Below are positions 35,401-42,618 of a stretch of 42,618 bases of DNA, in pieces (positions within the stretch are counted from its first letter, which is position 1; every line of letters begins with the position of its first letter). Under the pieces are notes generated by a model. It ran no database searches. It worked only from the letters and a program-made list of their open reading frames with translations, and was not told where the DNA came from. The translations under genes and the position numbers were made by a program. The DNA is from Brunnivagina elsteri CCALA 953. GTDB lineage: Bacteria; Cyanobacteriota; Cyanobacteriia; Cyanobacteriales; Nostocaceae. Location of the stretch: the NCBI RefSeq assembly GCF_002289455.1, contig NZ_NTFS01000006.1, forward strand, positions 1-42,618, written 5' to 3'.

Positions 35401-37202
35401 TGATTACCCAGGATTCCCAACTAGCTAAACTTGCTAGTCAGACTTTTACAATATTCCAAACCAAAGAAAAATCAGCATATACCCTCGCAATAGTTGGACG
35501 GAATCAAACCGAACTCACAAAAGAAATCGATAATGCAGTCAAAGGAATTACCAAAGCTTTTACCACAGGGGAAGACTGGTTAACACCATTAGGTAGTTAT
35601 TTCACCCCTAAACCTTTGGGTAAAGATGGTCAAGTCGCATACATCTACCCTGCTGCCGTCAACTCATATATTGGTATTGGACGTAACCTTTTCCGCTTAT
35701 TCCCACAGGTTCATGAAGATACAGCACTAAAAAATTTGTACAGCATTGTTGCAGATGTTTCCCGTCTGGTATTTCCCCGCAGTCTCAACAAACTTTCCAA
35801 CCGTCAACTAGAAAACCTCGAAAAGCAGCTCCTTGAAGACTCACGAGCTATTTTTGAAACCGACATGGGTTTTGCTCGGTTAATCACAACTATTATTCGT
35901 GATGATTTCCAAGTCAAACCTAAGTATGTATTCGGTTACAGCTTAGGAGAAACAAGCATGATGTTATCAACAGGTGTTTGGAGCGACTTTAGTCAAAGTG
36001 TTAGCGCTTTGCATACCTCCCCCCTATTTGTAGACAGGGTATCCGGAGTCAAAAATGCCGTGCGGGAATATTGGGGAATGCCAACGGAACACCATACAGG
36101 AGATGATAGCTTCTGGAGTACCTACCTATTAATGGCAGAACCCGACAAAGTACGGGAAGCTTTGAAAAACGAACATCGCGTTTACCTCACCCAAATTAAT
36201 ACACCCGAAGAAGTCGTTATTGCCGGAGATACTCAAGGGTGCGATCGCGTGATTCAATCCCTTGGCTGTAATGCCTTTCGCGCTCCCTTCAACCACGCCA
36301 TCCATAACGAGGCAATGCGTTCTGAATACGGAGAAATTGTCAGAATTAATACATCGCCAGCCGTAAAATTACCTGATATAAAATTCTATTCCTCCGCAGA
36401 ATATCAACCAATCGATTTAGAGTGCGATCGTATTGCCCATAGTATTGGCAAATGTCTGTCTGAACCTCTCGATTTTCCCCGTCTCATCAACCAAGTTTAC
36501 AACGATGGAGCCAGAATTTTTCTGGAAACAGGTTCTGGTAATATTTGTTCCCGTTGGATTGACAAAACTTTAGAGACAAAACCCCACATTACTATACCCT
36601 TAAATCGTCGGGGAGTTGATGACCATACCTCTATTGTCAGAGCATTAGCAAAACTACTCAGTCATCAAGTTCCCCTGAATTTAGCACCGCTTTACTCAAC
36701 AGAAGAAGTCAGCATTAAACCTAGTAAAGTGAATATGAAAACTGTGACAGTTGGTGGGGATTCAATAATAGGAAAAATACTTACACCCGAAAATAGACAA
36801 ATCTTCCAAAATCTATCTGTCGAAGCACCGAAAGTAAGTATTAAAGTTGAGACAAGTACTTTTATTCAGCAAGAAAAAATAATTAAAAAGCAAGAGAAAT
36901 TACCCATGAAAAAGGTCACGAATAACAGTTTTAGTTCCAGCAAACATATAGAATTTGAAGAGTTATCTGGAGTCGTCAAACCAGAACCTTTTTCGCCGCT
37001 ACCCGTAGCAACACAGAATTCTGAAACCAAAACTTATCGTTCTCATATTAGTCAATTACACTTGGAAAAGTTAACTGCTAATAATTATAAGGTTACTCAG
37101 AACCACGCAAGCTTCTTAAATAATCGCCAAGAATATAGCAAGCAAATCAGTGATATTATTCAATTGCAATTAGCTTGTGCTGAACATTTATTATGTGAAT
37201 AG
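32496..37202 (+). CDS. hglC: Heterocyst glycolipid synthase HglC (KS-CLF-AT)
   Basis: A 1568-residue PfaC/PfaB-like protein. The first ketosynthase (1-460) has Cys199 in DAACSSP, His335 in ECHATGT and His372 in GHLLTAAG, so it is active. The second, KS-like unit (465-925) has Glu667 where the cysteine should be (VAAGENST) and Tyr in place of the first histidine (VEVYGSG), so it is a chain-length/initiation factor. The acyltransferase (about 1010-1420) has the PfaB-like GYSLGETSM with Ser1149. The last 140 residues form a linker ending in a helix related to one in HglE. It starts with GTG at 32496. It would condense and extend the chain together with HglE; a class with two partners of this type is typical of PUFA-synthase-like systems. 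Confidence 0.9.
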   Translation: MEKIAIIGYSCLFPDAKNPDEFWHNLIAQKDSTSTITAEEMGIEPNIFYDPKKGKADKIYSLKGSFIRDFKFDSKGYKLPAEFLDRLDNTFKWSLYVAKQALRDCGYLTNPEILAKCGVILGTLSFPTKSSNQLFAPIYQQLLASTIRDLIQKEDFDLSTLSANGNISAHNAMISGSPAAIIAQALALSDIHCSIDAACSSPLYSIRLASHYLWTHKADIMLAGGISASDPLFVRMLFSSIQGYPENNDISRPLDKSSRGLMTAEGAGIFVLKRYSDAVRDGDRIYAVVAGNGLSNDGRGKHLLSPNSKGQVLAFERAYAEANLNPKNIDYMECHATGTLLGDTTEFNSIETFFGKHQASPLVGSAKANVGHLLTAAGSVGLIKVLLSMSKGVIPATINIKEPLGTGSNVISPKNVVRSATNWASKAPVKRAAVSAFGFGGTNAHIILEQGMTTHPTYAEEALIPTKIAIVGMDAFFGNCNGLDAFERSIYDGTQHFVPLPAERWYGVEKQADLLKQYGIEAGNLPQGAYLQNFDVDTLAYKIPPNELAKLNPQQLLLLKVADRALEDAGIKEGSNVAVLIATETEFSVHHLQQRWNLDWQVKEGLIAGEISLPAEKVAQLETVVKDGIHNPVETSEYVSYIGNIMASRISALWDLSGPTFTVAAGENSTFRVLEIAQNLLTTGEVDAVLVGAVDLAAGLENILLRNQLAPINTGTKTLSFDQKANGWNVGEGAGAVVLKRHDVAIANQERIYAVVDGISFSQQYATENNFDKLDKSLVTPNPSQVHQVCTSAFKTANIPASEVEYVEVYGSGVTQEDDAEIAGLLQAYSVGKNGLSCAIGSVKSNIGHTYTASGIASLIKTALCLYHRYIPGTPKWNGVKNPELWQGSPFYVASESRPWFLGKDAKKRVAAINGMDINGTYAHLILSEDAEQVERQSKYLHQTPFYLFPVGGSNLADLLTQLENLQNLITQDSQLAKLASQTFTIFQTKEKSAYTLAIVGRNQTELTKEIDNAVKGITKAFTTGEDWLTPLGSYFTPKPLGKDGQVAYIYPAAVNSYIGIGRNLFRLFPQVHEDTALKNLYSIVADVSRLVFPRSLNKLSNRQLENLEKQLLEDSRAIFETDMGFARLITTIIRDDFQVKPKYVFGYSLGETSMMLSTGVWSDFSQSVSALHTSPLFVDRVSGVKNAVREYWGMPTEHHTGDDSFWSTYLLMAEPDKVREALKNEHRVYLTQINTPEEVVIAGDTQGCDRVIQSLGCNAFRAPFNHAIHNEAMRSEYGEIVRINTSPAVKLPDIKFYSSAEYQPIDLECDRIAHSIGKCLSEPLDFPRLINQVYNDGARIFLETGSGNICSRWIDKTLETKPHITIPLNRRGVDDHTSIVRALAKLLSHQVPLNLAPLYSTEEVSIKPSKVNMKTVTVGGDSIIGKILTPENRQIFQNLSVEAPKVSIKVETSTFIQQEKIIKKQEKLPMKKVTNNSFSSSKHIEFEELSGVVKPEPFSPLPVATQNSETKTYRSHISQLHLEKLTANNYKVTQNHASFLNNRQEYSKQISDIIQLQLACAEHLLCE

Positions 37203-37355
37203 GTAATAGGCAATAAATGAAATGAGTAACCGCCAAGACACAAAGTACGCCAAGAAGAGAATAAAGAGAATTTATCTTTATTGTTTAGGATTGCTATAGG
37301 TAATTGTTGATAAATAATTAGGGTGGATATTTACCAAGATTAAGTTATAAGTCGA

Positions 37356-37548
37356 TGCTCTAAGAGGATATTTAGAGAATAATTATTAAGCACCAAAAAC
37401 CTTATTATTCATTCAGTCCTCTTTAGAGGAGTTGAGCTATTAGACAGGGAATTAATTCCCTGGCTGGCTGGCTTTGACTCTGGCTAATTAGCCGATTTGT
37501 GATATGAATTATGCTTCATATTTTATTTATAAACATCCTCTAAGCATT
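37356..37548. mobile_element. MITE-like element with imperfect terminal inverted repeats
   Basis: The left end CTAAGAGGATATTTAGAGAA (37361 onward) and the reverse complement of the right end (37523-37544, CTTAGAGGATGTTTATAAAT) match with few changes. In between are perfect palindromes CAGGGAATTAATTCCCTG (37445-37462) and GGCTAATTAGCC (37482-37493) and the near-palindrome TCCTCTTTAGAGGA. No coding capacity and no clear target duplication are present. A lone relative of the end sequence lies at about 10716-10737. Confidence 0.5.
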
Positions 37549-37622
37549 CCCAATTCCCAATTCCCAATTCCCAACTTCTAACTCCTAACTTCTAACTCCT
37601 AACTCCTAACTCCTAACTCCTA
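37546..37622. repeat. Heptanucleotide tandem repeats (STRR)
   Basis: Eleven 7-base units in a row: four ATTCCCA (37546-37573) and seven ACTYCTA (37574-37622). They abut the MITE-like element and end 45 bases before the hglA start. This is the classic short tandemly repeated repetitive DNA of heterocystous cyanobacteria. Confidence 0.9.
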
Positions 37623-37667
37623 ACTAATTATCTCTCTGCGTTTTGAATATATTCGAGGAATAAATCA

Positions 37668-39332
37668 GTGAGAACTGTTGGTACAGTGATAAATCCACAA
37701 ACAAATGGTCTTAATTTTCCAACCTTTTCCTTTTACCAAAATCAAATATGGAAAGGTTCGCTAGATTGCATATCTTTTGACATTAATAGTATCAAAGAAA
37801 AATTATTAACTTTAAATAAACCTTGTTATATAGTTAGAGTTGATGGCAACATTGGTGCTACTAATGATGGCTACATTTGTCCTACAGAAAATTCTATAAC
37901 TGGACAAGTTGAGTTATTAGCAACAGTTGCACCTCTTTCCACAAGAAACTTAGGCGACCCAAATTTCCTAACAGATTATGGTGTAAAATATGCTTATTCA
38001 ACTGGTGCAATGGCGGGTGGAATTGCATCGGAAGAAATGGTAATTGCATTGGGAAAAGCAAAAATTCTAGCCTCATTTGGTGCAGGTGGTTTGACTCCTG
38101 ATAGACTCGAAGCTGCTATTAATTGTATTCAATCTGCATTACCTCTTGAACCTTATGCATTCAATTTAATCCATAGTCCTAACGAACCAGCAATGGAACG
38201 TCGTGCTGTTGATTTGTATCTCAAATATGGGGTACGAGTCGTTGAAGCATCGGCATTTTTAGATTTAACCCCCAATATTGTTTATTATCGTGTTGCTGGA
38301 TTAGGGTTAAATTCGAGTAATGAAATCGAAATTAAAAACAAAGTAATTGCTAAAGTGTCCCGTCGAGAAGTCGCAAGCAAATTTCTCCAACCAGCACCAC
38401 AACGTTTGCTTAAACAACTTGTCGAACAAGGTTTAATTACTGAGCTTCAAGCATCATTGGCTGAGAAAGTTCCGATGGCTGATGATATTACCGTAGAAGC
38501 AGATTCTGGGGGACATACTGATAATAGACCTCTTGTATCTTTGCTGCCTTCAATGTTAGCTTTACGGGACGAAATTCAGGCACAATATAACTATAAAAAA
38601 CCAATTCGTATCGGTGTTGCAGGTGGAATTGCAGAACCGCGATCGGCATTAGCTGGGTTTATGATGGGTGCAGCATATATTGTTACAGGTTCAATTAATC
38701 AATCCTGTATAGAATCGGGAAGTTGTGAACATACAAAACAGCTACTTGCACAGGCAGAAATGGCTGATGTAATGATGGCTCCTGCGGCAGATATGTTTGA
38801 AATGGGAGTCAAATTGCAGGTTCTCAAACGCGGCACAATGTTCCCGATGCGGGCACAAAAGCTATATGAATTGTATCGAACATATGACTCAATAGAAGCG
38901 ATTCCCTTAGCAGAACGGGAAAAGCTAGAAAAGCAGGTTTTTCGCAAGTCTATTGCTGAAGTTTGGGAAGGAACAGCTACATATTTATCGCAACGCAATC
39001 CAGAAAAATTAGCTAAGGCGATTAATAATCCTAAGCTGAAAATGGCTTCGATTTTTAAATGGTATTTAGGGTTATCCTCACGATGGTCAAACTCTGGGGA
39101 AAAAGGACGGGAAGTTGATTATCAAATCTGGTGTGGTCCAGCAATGGGTGGTTTTAATGACTGGGTAAGAAGTTCATATTTAGCTGAACCAAAAAATCGT
39201 CAGGTTGTTGATGTTGCTAATCAGATTATGAATGGTGCAGGCTATTTATACCGGGTTCAAAGTTTAAAAATTCAAGGTTTACAACTGCATGATTTTTACT
39301 CCCAGTATTATCCGGAAAAATCGACTTTATAA
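37668..39332 (+). CDS. hglA: PfaD-like trans-acting enoyl reductase HglA
   Basis: A 554-residue flavin-dependent (2-nitropropane dioxygenase-like) TIM-barrel protein of the PfaD family. Features include CYIVRVDGNIGATNDGYICP in the N-terminal region, LASFGAGGLTPDRLEAAI, the flavin/active-site stretch ITVEADSGGHTDNRPLVSLL and IRIGVAGGIAEPRSALAGFM, then the PfaD-specific C-terminal region with MASIFKWYLGLSSRWSNSGE and DYQIWCGPAMGGFNDW. In PUFA-type synthases PfaD reduces enoyl-ACP in trans, which supplies the enoyl reductase missing from HglE, HglD and HglC. It starts with GTG at 37668, with GAGGAA 7 bases upstream. Confidence 0.88.
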   Translation: MRTVGTVINPQTNGLNFPTFSFYQNQIWKGSLDCISFDINSIKEKLLTLNKPCYIVRVDGNIGATNDGYICPTENSITGQVELLATVAPLSTRNLGDPNFLTDYGVKYAYSTGAMAGGIASEEMVIALGKAKILASFGAGGLTPDRLEAAINCIQSALPLEPYAFNLIHSPNEPAMERRAVDLYLKYGVRVVEASAFLDLTPNIVYYRVAGLGLNSSNEIEIKNKVIAKVSRREVASKFLQPAPQRLLKQLVEQGLITELQASLAEKVPMADDITVEADSGGHTDNRPLVSLLPSMLALRDEIQAQYNYKKPIRIGVAGGIAEPRSALAGFMMGAAYIVTGSINQSCIESGSCEHTKQLLAQAEMADVMMAPAADMFEMGVKLQVLKRGTMFPMRAQKLYELYRTYDSIEAIPLAEREKLEKQVFRKSIAEVWEGTATYLSQRNPEKLAKAINNPKLKMASIFKWYLGLSSRWSNSGEKGREVDYQIWCGPAMGGFNDWVRSSYLAEPKNRQVVDVANQIMNGAGYLYRVQSLKIQGLQLHDFYSQYYPEKSTL

Positions 39333-39461
39333 AGCCTAATAATTACCCAGCTATTGAATTGGGATACTCCGCAGAGATTTACGAAAGTATTTTTGATTCA
39401 GTATTTTCAGTTATTTTACTCGAAATAATTGCTTGTTAACTTACATTTTAGAGATAGGTAA

Positions 39462-40967
39462 ATGATAGTTCCAAAAAAAATAGAATCCGCAGCAGACATT
39501 CAAGAGTGGATGGTGACGAAATTAGCTGAGTTACTATCAGTTGAACCTGAGACTATTGATGTTGAACAACCTTTAGAAAGTTATGGTTTGGATTCGTCAC
39601 GAGCAATGGTTTTGGTGACACAGTTGGAGAAAATATTGGATGTAGAAGTTTCTCCTGTGTTGTTATGGCACTATCCAACTATTGAAGCTTTATCACAAAG
39701 GTTGGCTGAAGATTGCGAAGAAAATACTTATGACACTCCAAATACAAGTGTTACTAGTAAATTTAGTCCTGTCGTGAATTTACAAGATGAGGCTGTTCTT
39801 GACCCTAGAATTTACCCTGCTTCTTCTTCTTTTGCCTTTACTTCTACACCAGATAATGTATTTTTGACAGGTGCTACTGGGTTTTTGGGTGCATTTCTTG
39901 CTTATGAGTTGTTGCAGCAAACAAATGCAGATATTTACTGTTTAGTACGTGCTGCTAATATTCACGCTGGGAAGAGTAAGATTAAGAGCAACTTAGAAAA
40001 ATATGGTATCTGGGAAGATAGTTTTGAACCCAGAATTATGCCTATTTTAGGTGATTTATCACAGCCACTTTTAGGGATTAGTCAAGAAGCTTTTGAAATG
40101 TTGGCTGCAAATATGGATGCTGTCTATCACAGTGCGGCAACATTGAATTATGTTTACCCTTATTCGGCACTTAAAGCTCCGAATGTTTTGGGTACTCAGG
40201 AGCTTTTACGGTTAGCAAGTTCGATTAAAGTTAAACCTCTGCATTATGTCTCTAGTGTAGCTGTATTTGAGTCTCCTATTTATGCAGGTCAGGTTGTTAA
40301 GGAAGATGATGATTTTAAACATTGGGAAGGTATTTTCCTAGGTTATTCCCAGACTAAATGGGTAGCTGAAAGATTGGTAAAAATTGCCAAGGAAAGAGGG
40401 CTTCCTATTACTATTCATCGTCCTCCGTTGATTTCTGGTCATAGTGAAACTGGTATTGGTAATATTGATGATTTCATTAATTTAATGATTAAGGGTTGTC
40501 TACAAATGGGAAGTTTCCCTGATGTAGATTACATGATGGATATGTCTCCTGTGGATTATGTTAGTAAATCGATTGTTCATCTTTCGCTACAAAAAGAGTC
40601 TCTGGGTAAGGCTTTTAATTTACAACATCCCCAACCTGTTCCTTTACAAGACTTAGTAAATTGGGTAAGAAAATTTGGTTTTTCTGTTGAGCTTATTCCC
40701 TATGAAGAGTGGCAAAATCAGTTAGTTAATATTAGCTCTTCTGACAATCCTCTGTACACACTACGACCATTTTTACTTGAGCGCTGGTCAAAAGAACAAC
40801 TCACAATTCCTGATTTATATTTGAAGGCAAAACGACCTTTTATTAGCTGTGAGGCGACAATTAAGGCGTTAGCTGGTAGCAATATTGTATGTCCTCCAAT
40901 TGACTCAAATTTGTTTATGATATATTCTGCTTTCTTGATTGAATCTGGGTTTATTCAGATGGGTTAG
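39462..40967 (+). CDS. hglB: HglB (HetM): ACP-thioester reductase
   Basis: A 501-residue protein. The N-terminal acyl carrier domain (about 8-85) has phosphopantetheine Ser45 in YGLDSSRAM. The thioester reductase domain (from about 130) has TGATGFLG (136-143), [12 protein letters not shown] and YSQTK with Tyr295 and Lys299. It would release the finished acyl chain from the ACP by NAD(P)H-dependent reduction to an aldehyde or alcohol, giving the polyhydroxy fatty alcohol aglycone. The length agrees with Anabaena HglB/HetM (about 506, from memory). A GAGATAGG-like ribosome-binding site precedes ATG 39462. It is the last gene of the plus-strand hgl series. Transcription runs toward the hairpin at 41022-41041; hetN, its usual next neighbour, is absent. 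Confidence 0.93.
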   Translation: MIVPKKIESAADIQEWMVTKLAELLSVEPETIDVEQPLESYGLDSSRAMVLVTQLEKILDVEVSPVLLWHYPTIEALSQRLAEDCEENTYDTPNTSVTSKFSPVVNLQDEAVLDPRIYPASSSFAFTSTPDNVFLTGATGFLGAFLAYELLQQTNADIYCLVRAANIHAGKSKIKSNLEKYGIWEDSFEPRIMPILGDLSQPLLGISQEAFEMLAANMDAVYHSAATLNYVYPYSALKAPNVLGTQELLRLASSIKVKPLHYVSSVAVFESPIYAGQVVKEDDDFKHWEGIFLGYSQTKWVAERLVKIAKERGLPITIHRPPLISGHSETGIGNIDDFINLMIKGCLQMGSFPDVDYMMDMSPVDYVSKSIVHLSLQKESLGKAFNLQHPQPVPLQDLVNWVRKFGFSVELIPYEEWQNQLVNISSSDNPLYTLRPFLLERWSKEQLTIPDLYLKAKRPFISCEATIKALAGSNIVCPPIDSNLFMIYSAFLIESGFIQMG

Positions 40968-40970
40968 CTG

Positions 40971-41018
40971 AAAGGGTAAATATCAGGGCAAATAAAAGGG
41001 TAAATATTAGGGCAAATA
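40971..41018. repeat. 24-bp direct repeat after hglB
   Basis: Two 24-base units starting AAAGGGTAAATAT (40971-40994 and 40995-41018) differ at one base. A shortened third (AAAGGGCAAAC) runs into the hairpin at 41022. The tract starts a few bases after the hglB stop. Confidence 0.85.
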
Positions 41019-41021
41019 AAA

Positions 41022-41041
41022 GGGCAAACAACCGTTTGCCC
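41022..41041. terminator. Hairpin between hglB and hetI
   Basis: GGGCAAAC (41022-41029), loop AACC, GTTTGCCC (41034-41041): the same palindrome as at 10681-10700, inverted, and again between two converging genes. It is a likely bidirectional terminator or barrier. Confidence 0.65.
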
Positions 41042-41243
41042 CTACCAATATAAATTTATGCTGTTTATATCCCTGACTTCTTGAAGAGGTTGGGGATATT
41101 GGTTTTAGGGTTAGTGCTAAATATAAATAAGATGATGAATAAAGGGTGTAAATTCTACACCCTTTATTTTTGGGATTGATGCACATTAAAATTTAGGTTG
41201 GGAAAAGGTATTATAAATGATACTATATGACCTTTTCCCCTAA

Positions 41244-41990
41244 TTAAAATTCCCAGAGCTTAAGTTTTCCTCGGTTTCCAGATACTGCGATCGCAGCAAT
41301 CGAATTACGTGCTGGGGAAAGCTCTAGCAAGTTCCAATCTGGGGCATTTTTGATTTTGGTTGGTTCGTTGGAACTAAAAAGAACTTCGATTTGTTGAAGT
41401 TGGGAAATACCCGCACCAGTCGCTTTGAGATATGCTTCTTTGCAAGTCCAGTAACGGAAAAATACTTCTTGCTTTTGGTTCGGAGGTAGGGATTTCATTG
41501 CCGCATATTCGTTTACCGAGAAAAATTGCTGCGCTAATGTCAACACATCCGTAATTGGACGAATATACTCCAAATCTATGCCAATTGGACGGTTGAGACA
41601 TACCGCACATAATGCCATACTTTGACAGTGGGATAGGTTAAACCACAGGTTACTAGAACTAAATTTCTCGGCTAAAACTGGTTTACCAAAAGCTTCATAG
41701 GAAAATTCTAATTCCTGCGGTGCTACATCTAAGTACTTGCCCAATATTGTCCGTAGTATACCGCGACCGATAATAAAACGCTGCCGATGCTGTTGGAAAT
41801 ATAAGCGATCGGCTCTAGCAAGTTCGTCATCGGAAAGCAATTTGATGAACTGCTTTAATTGAGATTCCGGTCTATCTAATTCTAGCCGCCAAACATGAAT
41901 TTCATCTTGTAGCAGCTTTAATTCGGCTGGCACAGCTAGCCATTGGGAATTGCTATCTGTCACTAAGTTACGCAGTTTTGAATTTTGCAT
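41244..41990 (-). CDS. hetI: 4'-phosphopantetheinyl transferase HetI (Sfp type)
   Basis: A 248-residue Sfp-type phosphopantetheinyl transferase. The CoA/Mg-binding motif GIDLEYI has Asp139 and Glu141, and WTCKEAYLKATGAGI has Trp181, Lys184 and Glu185. Upstream, RFIIGRGILRTILG and LWFNLSHCQSMALCAV (His121) complete the family pattern. It would move the phosphopantetheine arm from CoA to the two ACPs of HglE and the ACP of HglB, and is probably the general PPTase of the cell. It converges with hglB across a 276-base gap. In Anabaena hetN lies in between; here it does not. Confidence 0.93.
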   Translation of the reverse strand: MQNSKLRNLVTDSNSQWLAVPAELKLLQDEIHVWRLELDRPESQLKQFIKLLSDDELARADRLYFQQHRQRFIIGRGILRTILGKYLDVAPQELEFSYEAFGKPVLAEKFSSSNLWFNLSHCQSMALCAVCLNRPIGIDLEYIRPITDVLTLAQQFFSVNEYAAMKSLPPNQKQEVFFRYWTCKEAYLKATGAGISQLQQIEVLFSSNEPTKIKNAPDWNLLELSPARNSIAAIAVSGNRGKLKLWEF

Positions 41991-42618
41991 CTTTATTTTA
42001 GATTATTGACTCCCGTAGTAATTGTTAATTGTTGGTTATTGGTTTTCCAGCACTATGCTTCTACCTGTAAGGACTACAGTTTATGTTTAAAAGCATTGCC
42101 AAATGTCTCTGTCGGATTTGCCGAAAAAGTTTCACCACTAACCGTCTTTTAATAACTGATGGCTATCTATCAACTATCAGATGCTAATTCTTACCCATTA
42201 ATAACCACTACTCACTCACCACTCAAAGAAAGATAACTTGCCTCTATTAGCAATTTTCGCCATAGCAATATATGGTATTTATCTAGGAAGCTGTTGTATT
42301 TTATAGAAACAATAAAGATACATAATCTGTATATTTATCTGTATATTTACAGTTACATAAATATAAAAATTATGATTTGCAAACCCTTATTAATAAAGGT
42401 AAAATTATGAAATATTACCCCTATTAATATCATATAATATCGAATTTGCAAGTCTTTCACTTCCTTGTGTCCTCATGGAACTACGGCAACTACAACCATC
42501 AAGTTATTATTAACCTCGCAGAGAGAAGGAAATAGTTAGCCAATAGCAATACCACTTTATAATTACCTATTTTAACTGGTTTTTGTGAAAAATAAACGTA
42601 TAAATCACCGATAAATAT
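41991..42618. other. Right-end region, no gene seen
   Basis: 628 bases upstream of hetI with no open frame of useful length. It contains STRR-like TTGGTTATTGG and CCACTACTCACTCACCACTC tracts. No NtcA consensus box was found by eye. Confidence 0.4.

Larger units (their letters stand above)
37203..37667. other. hglC-hglA spacer holding a MITE-like element and STRRs
   Basis: A 465-base gap, the longest within the hgl PKS series. It contains a CCGCCAAG-type repeat (37229-37254), a MITE-like unit (37356-37548) and a block of 7-base repeats (37546-37622). No promoter is recognised, but the gap is large enough for one. Confidence 0.6.

Noticed and set aside
32496-37202. Second KS-like region of HglC considered as a second active ketosynthase
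   Set aside because: The catalytic cysteine is Glu667 and the first histidine is replaced, so it is a chain-length/initiation factor.
37546-37622. Heptamer array considered as a CRISPR
   Set aside because: Units are contiguous 7-mers without spacers; they are STRRs.
1-42618. tRNA, rRNA and riboswitch genes
   Set aside because: None recognised by eye on either strand; a covariance-model scan was not possible.

Overview
The window comes from a heterocyst-forming (Nostocales-type) cyanobacterium, species not determinable. The evidence is a nearly complete heterocyst glycolipid (hgl) island, a phycobilin lyase gene, AT-rich intergenic DNA full of heptanucleotide tandem repeats and small palindromic dispersed repeats, and frequent GCGATCGC (HIP1) octamers, for example at 788-795, 1857-1864 and 1917-1924. 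From memory, the gene order from the CpcT-type lyase to HetI closely follows the Anabaena PCC 7120 segment all5339 to all5359.

Left third (1-10.7 kb): general genes, all on the + strand. They are an APH-fold sugar kinase, a DOMON-like protein, a cytosolic-looking subtilase, a CPD photolyase, acetyl-CoA synthetase, a DUF2262 protein, a small secreted Gln/Arg/Trp-rich protein and an exported TPR protein. An 18-codon stub of a RelE/HigB-like toxin lies before acs.

Middle (10.7-20 kb): a CpcT-type lyase (-), a second exported TPR protein (+), then a minus-strand series in which hgdB, hgdC and hgdA are followed by a family 2 glycosyltransferase, a DUF2141 secreted protein and a family 4 glycosyltransferase (likely hglT). 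These genes would glycosylate and export heterocyst glycolipids. No ABC ATPase is encoded here.

Right (21-42 kb): a ParB-like protein with a decayed methyltransferase tail and a 92-residue conserved-looking protein come before the PUFA-synthase-like machinery. This comprises hglE (KS-AT-two ACPs-first half of a KR), a small membrane-anchored protein, hglD (catalytic half of the KR plus DH), hglC (KS-CLF-AT), hglA (PfaD-like enoyl reductase), hglB (ACP-thioester reductase) and, on the other strand, hetI (phosphopantetheinyl transferase). Together they would build a long-chain polyhydroxy fatty alcohol; HetI arms the three ACPs, HglB releases the chain by reduction, and the left arm glycosylates and exports it to the heterocyst envelope.

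The system itself is known. The unusual points are the ketoreductase split over two genes with a membrane protein between them, the absence of hetN from its usual place between hglB and hetI, the methyltransferase-like ParB protein beside the PKS genes, perfect hairpins at all three convergent gene junctions, and a related helical motif shared by HglE and HglC that may be a docking element.
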